From Butyriboletus loyo (Eukaryota; Basidiomycota; Agaricomycetes; Boletales; Boletaceae): DNA of 36,192 nucleotides. The notes below the pieces were generated by a model. The model did no database searches. It was given only the letters and a program-made list of their open reading frames with translations, and was not told where the DNA came from. Location of the stretch: NCBI GenBank assembly GCA_038093515.1, contig JBBPSI010000235.1, positions 1-36,192 of the forward strand, written 5' to 3'. Every line of letters starts with the position of its first letter. Position 1 is the first letter of the stretch. Shown in pieces: positions 1 through 7,991 of this stretch. The translations under genes and the position numbers were made by a program.

Positions 1-1180
1 CTCCAGCCTCAACTCCGATCTCCCGGTATTCGCGATGATTGCTTCGATCTGACTCTTCACGGTTTGCAAGATCCGTTTGGAGTCGTCCGAGATCTCGTTG
101 TAGGTGTCGGACATTTTGCTCCAAGTCTTCAGCGATGTCTTGCTGCTCTGCAGCGAGTTCGTGAGCAAACTTGAACAAAAGATTGGAAGCGTCAATCTCA
201 ATGCGATTCTTGTGGAAGAAAGGGTGGAGCTGGTGGAACCTCGTCCTCCAAATCCTATCCTGGATCTCATTCCACCTCCTGCGTGTCGGTACGTCCCAAT
301 TTCTAAAGTGTTCTTCGCCGACTTCGAAGAACTCTGCTGGCCGCCTGGAATAGTCATAGGCTTTGATATGCCCATGATCGTCAACAGTAGGATAGTTTCT
401 GTTGAACAAAGACGAGTCTTGCGCAGCAAGAGTCGTGTTCCAGAGCGTGTCCTTGTCGAATCCTTTGAAAGGAGACGATCTATCATAGAATGGGGCGAGA
501 CGTTCCTTCATTTCGTCCAAAGTCGGGTATTGGGATCGACAAAACATTTCGAAGCCGTGGTTGTGAAGGAGGACGTCGGGAGTGGCATCGTAGGAGGGGG
601 TGAGAATAGGAAAGCCTGCGTTCTCATATATAGAGTGCAGGGATTCGTAGTAGAAGGAATGAGATCGTATGTATTCGACCTTGCGACAGTGATGGTGACC
701 TTCCTCATCGATCCAGTCGATGGGTTTGAGGGGTCCAACCTCCGATGATCGGATCCGTGTTTCGGAAGCGATTCTGTGTGAGAAGACAACGGAGGGAGTT
801 GGAACCGAACGATCAATTACGAGGTTCGGGATGAGGAGGTCGTCGGTGTCGTTGGGGTCGAGACCTTCTAGCTCCTCTGGTAGGAGGCTCAGGATTTGCT
901 CTTCCGTCTTGACGACGAACGAGCTCGTTGGTTCCATCTGGCCTGGGAATGATGGTAACATCGTCGGGTAGACGATGGATTCCTCGGTCAGCGGCGATAG
1001 TGATGCCATAGGATGGTGGTTCGCCGGTGGAAGCATGATGTATCCTGGTTGATAGAAGGGACTGGGCCCTACGACGGTCGGATGAGGGTCCAGCTCTGGG
1101 ACCGGGCTCTGCAACAGCTCCGACGGTGGGTACAGGAGGGATGGTGTCGCTGAGGCCAGTCTCGTGGTGTACGATGACAT
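1..1180 (-). CDS. Gag-like ORF of an LTR retrotransposon (runs off the left edge)
   Basis: The minus-strand frame is open from 1231 to the window edge. The first ATG is at 1180, giving more than 390 codons with no stop. The protein starts MSSYTTRLASATPSLLYPPS, has a proline-rich first 100 residues, then an acidic stretch (EEQILSLLPEELEGLDPND), a globular-looking middle rich in aromatic and charged residues, and a likely coiled coil near the edge (LEQNVRHLQRDLGRLQTDLA). No zinc knuckle, protease or polymerase motif lies inside the window. The gag assignment is by position: it is the first long ORF downstream of the LTR and primer-binding site in the same orientation. It overlaps the upstream 284-aa ORF by about 370 nt in another frame. 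I do not recognise the family by sequence. It could instead be a host-like cargo protein. Confidence 0.6.
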   Translation of the reverse strand, partial: MSSYTTRLASATPSLLYPPSELLQSPVPELDPHPTVVGPSPFYQPGYIMLPPANHHPMASLSPLTEESIVYPTMLPSFPGQMEPTSSFVVKTEEQILSLLPEELEGLDPNDTDDLLIPNLVIDRSVPTPSVVFSHRIASETRIRSSEVGPLKPIDWIDEEGHHHCRKVEYIRSHSFYYESLHSIYENAGFPILTPSYDATPDVLLHNHGFEMFCRSQYPTLDEMKERLAPFYDRSSPFKGFDKDTLWNTTLAAQDSSLFNRNYPTVDDHGHIKAYDYSRRPAEFFEVGEEHFRNWDVPTRRRWNEIQDRIWRTRFHQLHPFFHKNRIEIDASNLLFKFAHELAAEQQDIAEDLEQNVRHLQRDLGRLQTDLANREESDRSNHREYREIGVEAG

Positions 1181-1667
1181 TGTTTGGAGGATGAGGAGGT
1201 TGATGGGCAAGTCCAAAGATGTTGTCGAGATCTAAAACGTTGATTTCGACGGAGTTGTTTGGAGTGCGAGGGCGACGACGATTGTATGGAGGTGGTGGAG
1301 AAGGAGTGCGAAAACGGATATGGTGCGGTGCAGGAAAGTACGAAGAGGAGCGACGACGATGGTGCTCGACTCTTTGGGATGGCCTAGAACGTTCACTAAC
1401 CTCTTGTAAGTTAGAAGGACTCGGGTGAGAAGTCGATCTAATTGACAAGGCATGATGGTGAGTAGGTGAACGCCATTGTAAGGTCAGATCGTGATCCTGA
1501 GAAACAACACGTAATGCGATGATGAAAGAATCAGCTAGCAACCATAGTGTGCTAAAGAACATAATGTTCGATGCACCACATATGGAAGCTAGTATGAGAC
1601 TCAAGAAAGCGAGTACCCATAGTAAACCAAGAGCGATAGCACTCTCGTTCCGCAGGGCTGGAAACAT
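813..1667 (-). CDS. Retroelement leader ORF with two hydrophobic segments, overlapping gag
   Basis: This is a 284-codon ORF whose ATG lies about 50 nt downstream of the LTR/primer-binding-site boundary, so it would be the first ORF on the element's transcript. Residues about 8-55 hold two hydrophobic stretches (GLLWVLAFLSLILASICGA and MFFSTLWLLADSFIIALRV), consistent with a signal anchor or membrane hairpin. The rest is basic and proline/arginine-rich (RSSSYFPAPHHIRFRTPSPP; a very basic C-terminus ending PHPEPRN). Its last 370-420 nt overlap the gag-like ORF, and a +1 shift would lead from this frame into gag. I do not recognise the family. A chance ORF read opposite or alongside gag is possible for the overlapped half. 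The non-overlapped half (1232-1667) is the better-supported part. Confidence 0.45.
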   Translation of the reverse strand: MFPALRNESAIALGLLWVLAFLSLILASICGASNIMFFSTLWLLADSFIIALRVVSQDHDLTLQWRSPTHHHALSIRSTSHPSPSNLQEVSERSRPSQRVEHHRRRSSSYFPAPHHIRFRTPSPPPPYNRRRPRTPNNSVEINVLDLDNIFGLAHQPPHPPNNVIVHHETGLSDTIPPVPTVGAVAEPGPRAGPSSDRRRAQSLLSTRIHHASTGEPPSYGITIAADRGIHRLPDDVTIIPRPDGTNELVRRQDGRANPEPPTRGARRSRPQRHRRPPHPEPRN

Positions 1668-1704
1668 TATCGAGAATCGACAGATGTTTAGATTAAAAGC
1701 CTCT

Positions 1705-1720
1705 AGCGGGGCTCATAACC
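1705..1720 (-). other. Retrotransposon primer-binding site, half-tRNA(iMet) type
   Basis: Immediately inside the LTR the element's sense strand reads GGTTATGAGCCCCGCT. The complementary plus strand ends GGGCTCATAACC, which matches 12 nt of the anticodon arm of fungal initiator tRNA-Met (around the CAU anticodon), not a tRNA 3' end. Elements such as Drosophila copia and yeast Ty5 are known to prime from a cleaved 5' half of tRNA-iMet that pairs through this region. Placement directly at the LTR end, with no spacer, supports the call. Confidence 0.7.
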
Positions 1721-2169
1721 TTTCGGAATTGGTAAAGTCCGAGCAGGCGCACCGAGGGCAACGAAGGATGCAAGGGTAAACCTATCAGTGGAAAGACTCA
1801 CTGATAATACGAGAGTGAGAGTATCGCAAACAGAGTATAAGGAGCAAGGCTCAACTTAGAGATATCGCAGTAGTGATGATAGAACTGAAAGATCTAGAGA
1901 AAAGCGACAAGCCATAAGGGCTGTCTTATATACAGTACATGAGTGTTTGTACTTATGTTCTGTATAGTACCTTTATAAGGTATAGTATGAAATACATGAC
2001 GATATGATAGAGATAAGAGATAAGACTAAGCATATCGTCCAATAGCATAATAAGAGCTATTTGTAATGTGATAAGCGTGACTAGGTCTAGACAATGATGT
2101 CATATAGACCAGTCTAGAAACGTAGTGGCTGTAAGTGAAATACAGAAATAGAACACTACCGTTTCAACA
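1721..2169 (-). mobile_element. LTR copy A: 5' LTR of the leftward retrotransposon
   Basis: On the minus strand this 449-bp repeat starts TGTTGAAACGG and ends CCAATTCCGAAA. Its limits are fixed by the primer-binding site on one side and by comparison with solo copy C (4153-4601, also 449 bp) on the other. A TATA-like TATATAAG lies at about 1925-1932 in minus orientation, suitable for driving the element's transcript. The base next to the outer end begins CGAGA (2170-2174), the expected 5-bp target duplication if the far end of the element carries the same pentamer outside the window. Confidence 0.85.
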
Positions 2170-2345
2170 CGAGACAGGGGCTATCTCAGTGTAGCGACAC
2201 TGAGACTTGCAGGAACGACCAGGGGAGTGGATAACGTCCACTAGGCGACTAGGGAGCGGGCGATGGGCGGCATCGCAAGACGGCGGGGGCGGCGGGGACG
2301 CGTGAGCATGGGAAAACGAGTGGCGGGGTACGCTTAGGGGTAAAA
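2170..2345. other. Flank between LTR A and the minisatellite; no gene
   Basis: No coding signal is seen. A perfect 9-bp stem with a 4-nt loop lies at 2184-2205 (TCTCAGTGT / ACACTGAGA). The following 100 bp are very G-rich. Confidence 0.5.
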
Positions 2346-3060
2346 CTGTAACATATAGCCCACTCCCCTTGCAGGCCCCCTTGTCTGCTGCATATACAAT
2401 GCTGTGGGCCCCCTCGTATATAGCCCACTCCCCTTGCGGGCCCCCTCATCTGCTGTATATACAATGCTACAGGCCCACTTGTCTGTAGCATATACCCCCC
2501 TGCAGGCCCCCTCATCTACAGCATATACAATGCTGTGGGCCCCCTCGCATATAGCCCACTCCCCTTGCAGGCCCCCTCGTCTGCTGTATATACAATGCTG
2601 TGGGCCTGCTTGTCTATAGCCCACTTCCCCTGCGGGCCCCCTCATCTATAGCATATACAATGCTGCGGGCCCACTCGTTTATAGCCCACTTCTCCTGTGG
2701 GCCCCCTCGTCTGTTGTATATACCCTTCTGTGGGCCCCCTTGTCTACAGCATATACTCTGTGGGCCCACTCATCTATAGCCCACTCTCCCTATGGGCCCC
2801 CTCATCTATAGCATATACAATGCTGTGGGCCTGCTCATTTATAGCCCACTCCCCCTGCGGGCCCCCTTGTCTGTAGTATATACCCCCCTACAGGCCCCCT
2901 TGTCTATAGCATATACAATGTTGCGGGCCCACTCATCTATAGCCCACTCCCCCTGCAGGCCCCTCCATCTGCAGCATATACCCCCCTGCGGGCCCCCCCA
3001 TCTATAGCATATACCCTTCTGCGGGCCCCCTGTCTGTAGCATATGCCCCTTTCGGGCCTG
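2346..3060. repeat. GC-rich minisatellite, 32-33 bp units of two or three types
   Basis: About 20 degenerate tandem units each begin GGGCCCCCTC or GGGCCCACTC followed by ATCTATAGC. The second half of the unit is one of three kinds: CATATACAATGCTGC, CCACTCCCCCTGC or CATATACCCCCCTGC. Types tend to alternate, giving a higher-order period near 65 bp. Reading frames through it (for example 2404-2619 plus and 2334-2645 minus) exist only because unit length is close to a multiple of three, and I do not treat them as genes. Confidence 0.9.
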
Positions 3061-3771
3061 TTCATCTCTAGTGTATACCCTCAATTGACCCATGGGCAGG
3101 CCCACCTGAGTGAATCATATGCCCTACATCTCCCCACCCTGCAGGCCCATTCGTCAATGCTGCTTTGTTCTTTAGGCAGGCCCTGCTGTCAGTGTATTCC
3201 TAACTCACCCACAGGCCTGCCACAGGGTGCCTGTCTACCAAGTGATATTGTCAACCCGGGGTGGCTGTGTGCTACATGACAATGTGACTACATTATGTGC
3301 CCTGTGGGCCCCACCTCGTGGACATCGTCACTTCATATTCAGCACTTCCCATTCACTGACGATGTCACCTTCTTACTTGGAGCTTCGCTCCCTCATTACT
3401 GGCACTTTGCCACTCCATCATCTGCCATTATGACTCAGACAGACTCATAACCCTCCGCCCTCGCTGCCATGCACAGCTCAGCCTGTGCACAACTATCCAT
3501 TAGTATATATATGCATACTTAGAGTAGTATGAGTTCTTTAGCTAATTCTATGCATCTACCAAGTGCCTAGCAATCTAGCAGTATACCCATTCTGCTGATA
3601 GAGCCGATAAGCTTCTACTCGATCTCAACTGGTCGCCACCACTTGATATCTCATCGACACTTGCTCTGCAGAAGCCCGATAGTGTCATCTACACGAGTTG
3701 GCATCTTCCCGATTAGGCTCGAGCCCCTATTCAAGCGCTCACTGCTAGTTGTTTCACACACCAGCATAACA
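3061..3771. other. Diverged repeat tail and AT-richer DNA; no gene recognised
   Basis: Minisatellite-like pieces (GCAGGCCCA, ATCATATGCCC) fade out by about 3240. The rest is unstructured, with a TATATATATGCAT run near 3506-3520. The segment next to 3771 is the left half of the target into which LTR copy B inserted. Confidence 0.5.
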
Positions 3772-4684
3772 CGTGGTTTCAGAATTGGTAAAGTCCGAGC
3801 AGGCGCACCGAGGGCAACAAAGGATGCAAGGGTAAACCTATCAGTGGAAAGACTCACTGATAATATGAGAGTGAGAGTATCGCAAACAGAGTATAAGGAG
3901 CAAGGCTCAACTTAGAGATATTGCAGTAGTGATGATAGAACTGAAAGATCTAGAGAAAAGCGACAAGCCATAAGGGCTGTCTTATATACAGTACATGAGT
4001 GTTTGTACTTATGTTCTGTATAGTACCTATATAAGGTATAGTATGAAATACATGACGATATGATAGAGATAAGAGATAAGACTAAGCATATCGTCCAATA
4101 GCATAATAAGAGCTATTTGTAATGTGATAAGCGTGACTAGGTCTAGACAATGTGTTGAAACGGTAGTGTTCTATTTCTATATTTCACTTACAGCCACTAC
4201 GTTTCTAGACTGGTCTATATGACATCATTGTCTAGACCTAGTCACGCTTATCACATTACAAATAGCTCTTATTATGCTATTGGACAATATGCTTAGTCTT
4301 ATCTCTTATCTCTATCATATCGTCATGTATTTCATACTATACCTTATAAAGGTACTATACAGAACATAAGTACAAACACTCATGTACTGTATATAAGACA
4401 GCCCTTATGGCTTGTCGCTTTTCTCTAGATCTTTCAGTTCTATCATCACTACTGCAATATCTCTAAGTTGAGCCTTGCTCCTTATACTCTGTTTGCAATA
4501 CTCTCACTCTCGTATTATCAGTGAGTCTTTCCACTGATAGGTTTACCCTTGCATCCTTCATTGCCCTCGGTGTGCCTGCTCAGACTACATCAATTCCGAA
4601 ACAATGTTGTCATATAGACTTGTCTAGAAACATAGTGGCTGTAATTAAAATACAGAAATAGAACACTACCATTTCAACACGTGG
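3772..4684 (-). mobile_element. LTR copy B: solo LTR with CGTGG target duplication, split by copy C
   Basis: A minus-oriented LTR of the same family as copy A occupies 3777-4152 and resumes at 4607-4679. It is flanked by the identical pentamer CGTGG at 3772-3776 and 4680-4684. There is no primer-binding site beside its inner end, and no internal element sequence, so it is a solo LTR left by LTR-LTR recombination. It is interrupted by the opposite-oriented copy C. The target lies next to or within the coiled-coil gene that resumes at about 4700. Confidence 0.9.
4148..4606 (+). mobile_element. LTR copy C: solo LTR nested inside copy B, CAATG duplication
   Basis: A plus-oriented 449-bp LTR (4153-4601) starts TGTTGAAACGG and ends CAATTCCGAAA. 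It is bounded by CAATG at 4148-4152 and 4602-4606. Removing it with one CAATG restores the continuity of copy B as seen in copy A. It carries TATATAAG at 4390-4397. It inserted after copy B, so at least two rounds of activity of this family are recorded here. Confidence 0.92.
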
Positions 4685-4689
4685 CTTGA

Positions 4690-5349
4690 ACTTCATGTGA
4701 TTGCACTGCTGACTTGGAAACAAACACTGGGAAGGCATACACCAAGGAACATAACAACCTGCATGCTGAGGTGCACAATGGTCGGGAAATGCTTGCATCA
4801 CACTACAAAATTGAGGTAGAAAATCTTTGTAAAGAGATGAAAGTACATCCAACTCATCTATGGAGGAATTACTGACTGATGATGTCATTTAGACTGAATT
4901 GGATACTTGTCTCCAGGAGTTAACACAGATATCTACTGAGAATCAGGCTCAAACACTGGAACAGCTTCATCAGGAGCTGAATGAGCAATTGAACCATGCC
5001 CAGGTAAGTAACAGCAATATGTAACATCCTTTTAGACTGCTTTTTGCTCCCCTTTGTGGTTCACTTCTGCCGAGGCCAATGGAAATGAGTCAGATATGAA
5101 TGAACTGGAACATACGCACTATCCAGGGTCGTCTCAGTTGCCACATCCTGCATCACAAATGTCGCAGAAACAAGATATGTTCAGACACGGTAAGACAATC
5201 TTATGACATCTTCGGTGTACTGTTAACAGCCATGTCGTTTCCGGCAACATATGTCTTCTCATACTAACAATCGATTTTCCGACAGCACAGGCCCAATTTT
5301 GACGGCATCCGACATGCAAGGCATGAAATTCGAACCAGACATCAACTAA
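4690..5349 (+). pseudogene. 3' part of a coiled-coil gene disrupted by the LTR insertions
   Basis: Four exons join in frame: about 4700-4842, 4893-5003, 5075-5189 and 5291-5349, ending with TAA at 5347-5349. Introns are 4843-4892 (branch-like CTGAC), 5004-5074 and 5190-5290, all GT-AG. The product includes KIEVENLCKEMK, then TELDTCLQELTQISTENQAQ and LEQLHQELNEQLNHAQ (heptad-like coiled coil), then a Q/S/P-rich tail ending GMKFEPDIN. The 5' side meets an in-frame stop near 4690 and then solo LTR copy B, so the gene is truncated or interrupted. I do not recognise the family. Intact splice signals suggest the damage is fairly recent. Confidence 0.5.
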
Positions 5350-5680
5350 CGTGCAGATATGGTATGACAAGAGAATGTATTCGGTATCAATATAACTCAT
5401 GTACAGACACTGAAATGTCAATATCTAGAGTATGAATACACTTCGACCTTTGTCTACCGATTGGTATAACCGCGCCACAGAGATGAACAAAAGTGGCCTT
5501 GAGTCCGAGCTGTACAAGTCCAATGGGTGCATGGGTGATGGCAATGAACGAGAACTAGGGAATGTTGCGGGTATGTGTATAAGCATAGCGCGCACACAGG
5601 GAGTGTAGAATGTAGATTGCACACGACTACTAGTGAAACTATATAGCTCCCAAACCTTAAACTGATGATACAAAACTCAC
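5350..5680. other. Region with no supported gene
   Basis: Minus-strand frames here are short. They could include degenerate downstream exons of the amidotransferase relic, but I cannot place them. Confidence 0.4.
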
Positions 5681-5844
5681 TACTGAGGGCTCTGGCGACA
5701 ATTTGGTGGCCGAAGCAGATGCCTGGATGGGCGTAGGAAGAGGTAGATGGGCTTCCTTGCCGAATACTTTCATGGATGGTTTCTCGGTGACAATGCGCTT
5801 GACGTACGAGATGAGTTTGTTGATCTACTCGATGTCTTCGTACG
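5681..5844 (-). pseudogene. Class I glutamine amidotransferase relic
   Basis: Minus-strand exons 5844-5761 and 5722-5681 join to read INKLISYVKRIVTEKPSMKV followed by FGICFGHQIVARALS. The second piece is the nucleophile-elbow signature of class I amidotransferases (G-I-C-F-G-H-Q, with the catalytic Cys). Joining them needs a GC-AG intron of only 38 nt (5723-5760). The first exon has an in-frame TAG at 5825-5827 just after AYEDIE, where fungal relatives usually have a Trp (from memory). The N-terminal Rossmann part and the C-terminal His-Glu region are not found nearby. I infer a decayed fragment. Related fungal genes act on small-molecule amide transfer or as GMP-synthase-like proteins, but no specific role can be given. 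Confidence 0.6.
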
Positions 5845-5886
5845 CTGAAGAGATTTGAAAAACCCGAATACACTCGGAATGTGCAC

Positions 5887-6240
5887 TCACAAGTCATGAT
5901 GGGGCAGCGCAAGCAGCGAAACGGTCAACGAGGTACTTTTCTGGGAGCTGATGCTGGGTATGGGTCGTGGCAGCCAACGCTGCAAGTAGCGGCCTATTGC
6001 TTCCGAGAGGTGATCGCATAGTTCTGTGGAGCAATGCAATGTCAATGAGTGGAGAGTAGGGAGTGTAGTGACGAATGAACCCACCTCAATATGGTAAACG
6101 AACTCGGTGAGAGGGATGTGCGCCTTGTGGCCGAAAGCATGGTAGGTCTGGAAGTTGTCGTTGGTGCCGTTCTTGAATTTGATCCTTAAGAAGTCACGAT
6201 CCTCAGGCCTCAGGAGTTGGTCCACAGTGGAGCTGCTCAA
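5887..6240 (-). pseudogene. Unidentified minus-strand gene fragment with one clear intron
   Basis: An open frame from 6240 reads VDQLLRPEDRDFLRIKFKNG and FGHKAHIPLTEFVYHIE. A good intron (6024-6084, GTGGGT...CCACAG) joins it to ELCDHLSEAIGRYLQ. The frame is open a little upstream of the ATG (to a TGA near 6281). After GRYLQ the natural frame is unclear, and the amidotransferase relic begins within about 40 nt, so this looks like part of a different gene abutting it. I do not recognise the domain. It could be an intact small gene whose ends I cannot see. Confidence 0.35.
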
Positions 6241-7991
6241 AGGCGAGGGCAGAAACGAAGTCGGCTGGATGAACGTTTCATCTCAGTATTCGTCTTTAAT
6301 CGTATATATATAATATACATGTGGACTTGCGAATGCCAGCAAGATCAGGGTTTGTCTTGACCATCTCGAGCATGTGGAAGAGGGAAATGAAGGGTGTGAG
6401 AGATCTTGATCAACGGGAGCTGGGGAGGGTCATCATTGAACATGGCTTCGAGGAGGCTTAGGAGTTGGGCGTTGTTGGAGAGACGGTCTGGGTAGGATTT
6501 GCGGCGGTGAGGGGGACAGGGACATGGATGGGTGGAAACAAAGATAAAGATAATCGCCAACACACTTGTTGGGGCGATTCGCCCCAGCAATTGTGTTGCT
6601 GACCTAAGCTTCCCAAAGTAGTAACCCGCACTGGTCACTGCCTCATCCTCACAAGCGAAAGAACGCACTCGCCACTACCTAGCCATGTTCCACCCACCAC
6701 CATTAGCGCGACCATCAGGATCATCGTTACTGAATACTAGGGTTAGAAGGAGGGCCAAGAGAGGGCGAGGGGAGGAGATACATAACAGGTACGTCCCCAC
6801 TCATCCACTCGACCAACCATACAACAACCCAGGCATATCATCCATCTGGCCAGCCATGCACAATGCATCAACTTCGCATCGAACGGGTCCACACGGAATT
6901 GCTCAGCCGTGTTGCCACCCACCCGGCCAGCTACTACGTGGAACACATCAAACGCATTTGCACTGAATTGCCCGGCCACATCACCTGCGAGTCGAGCCTC
7001 CCATGGCATTTCTCGTCATCACCCAGCCACGTCCTCACCCAGCTGAACGCGAGTGCGTTCATTCACGCACCACCACCACCACCCACTGGCCGTGCGTTTG
7101 TTCGCACACCGGCCACCACCTAGCCATGTCCTCACCCAGCCAAACGCGAGCGCTCACCATCACCTAGCCATATCATATGCACCCCCAATACCTCTGGCCG
7201 ACGCACTCGCCACCAACCTGTCTCCATCTCCATCTCCATCTCCATCTCCATCTCCATCTCCCACCCAACGCGAACGCGAACGTGAATGTCCGTGTTCCCA
7301 GTGTTCGCTCTCATTCTCACCCAGCCACATCCCGCGCCACACGCGCAGGCTTCGCCACGAACGGATAGTTCGTGTGGAGTCCTGCGTGAGTGACAGCGAG
7401 CGAGGGTTACAGGTAACGACCCGCGGATATACTCCACACAGGCATGGGTAGTCACCCGCATGCTTACCCATACCCGCATGACGGGTGCGGGCATACCTCC
7501 AGGTACAGGTACGAGTATGGCTGCCTACACCCGGTATACAAGTTCCTAGGTAGCATTAGTTGCTCCTGAATATATGCCATTGTGACTCTGTCAACAACGC
7601 CACAGTCGTTCTAAGCAAGAAGTAGTAAGTTGTGTGCGTGGTCTGGCTTACAACGGGAACGAATACGACTTCACAGATGACGACCGCAACTGCATCGTCT
7701 TCCACAACAAGATCCATGAACATCCTCCGAGGGATATGGTGCATTCTGATCACTGACATTCTAATATCTTGTAATGTCTTTGTATTATCTACATGATGGG
7801 GGTATGTCTGTTACGGTCTAATCATGATCTACTGAAGACATATGATGTCATGGCGCTGACAACATATACATCACATGCGCATGATTTCTTCAACGGTAAC
7901 ATGCGTGACGTGACATATCGGACAGTTTCTGCAACCTTTGTGATGACTAAAACCCGCCTTAAATCACCAGAAATCTGCTGTGTCACTGATC
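6241..7991. other. Gene-poor, low-complexity stretch upstream of DBR1
   Basis: From 6680 to 7450 the sequence is dominated by imperfect short repeats (CACCCAGCCA, CACCACCACC, GCGAACGCGAACG), so its ORFs (for example 7053-7451) are compositional. A short GC-rich inverted motif (ACCCGCATGACGGGTGCGGG) lies near 7475. The part from about 7560 to 7991 is presumably the 5' flank of DBR1. No convincing gene is seen. Confidence 0.5.
7221..7262. repeat. Hexanucleotide microsatellite (TCTCCA)n
   Basis: About seven perfect tandem copies of TCTCCA are present. Confidence 0.95.

Noticed and set aside
104..748. Plus-strand ORF of 214 codons
   Set aside because: It lies antisense to the gag-like frame, which is open through the whole stretch and has more protein-like composition.
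2334..3105. Several ORFs of 70-100 codons in both strands
   Set aside because: They are generated by the 32-33 bp minisatellite and have repeating peptides but no independent support.
1721..4152. LTR A and LTR B as the two ends of one element with the minisatellite as its interior
   Set aside because: Copy B has its own CGTGG duplication on both sides and no primer-binding site, while copy A is followed by the PBS and gag on its other side.
6725..6750. TAGGGTTAG, telomere-like
   Set aside because: It is a single short occurrence, not an array.
7053..7451. 132-codon plus ORF and its antisense partners
   Set aside because: It is low-complexity sequence around the TCTCCA microsatellite, and frames on both strands are equally open.
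7160..7471. Possible CRISPR-like or tandem regulatory array
   Set aside because: It is only a simple hexanucleotide microsatellite without spacers, in a eukaryotic genome.
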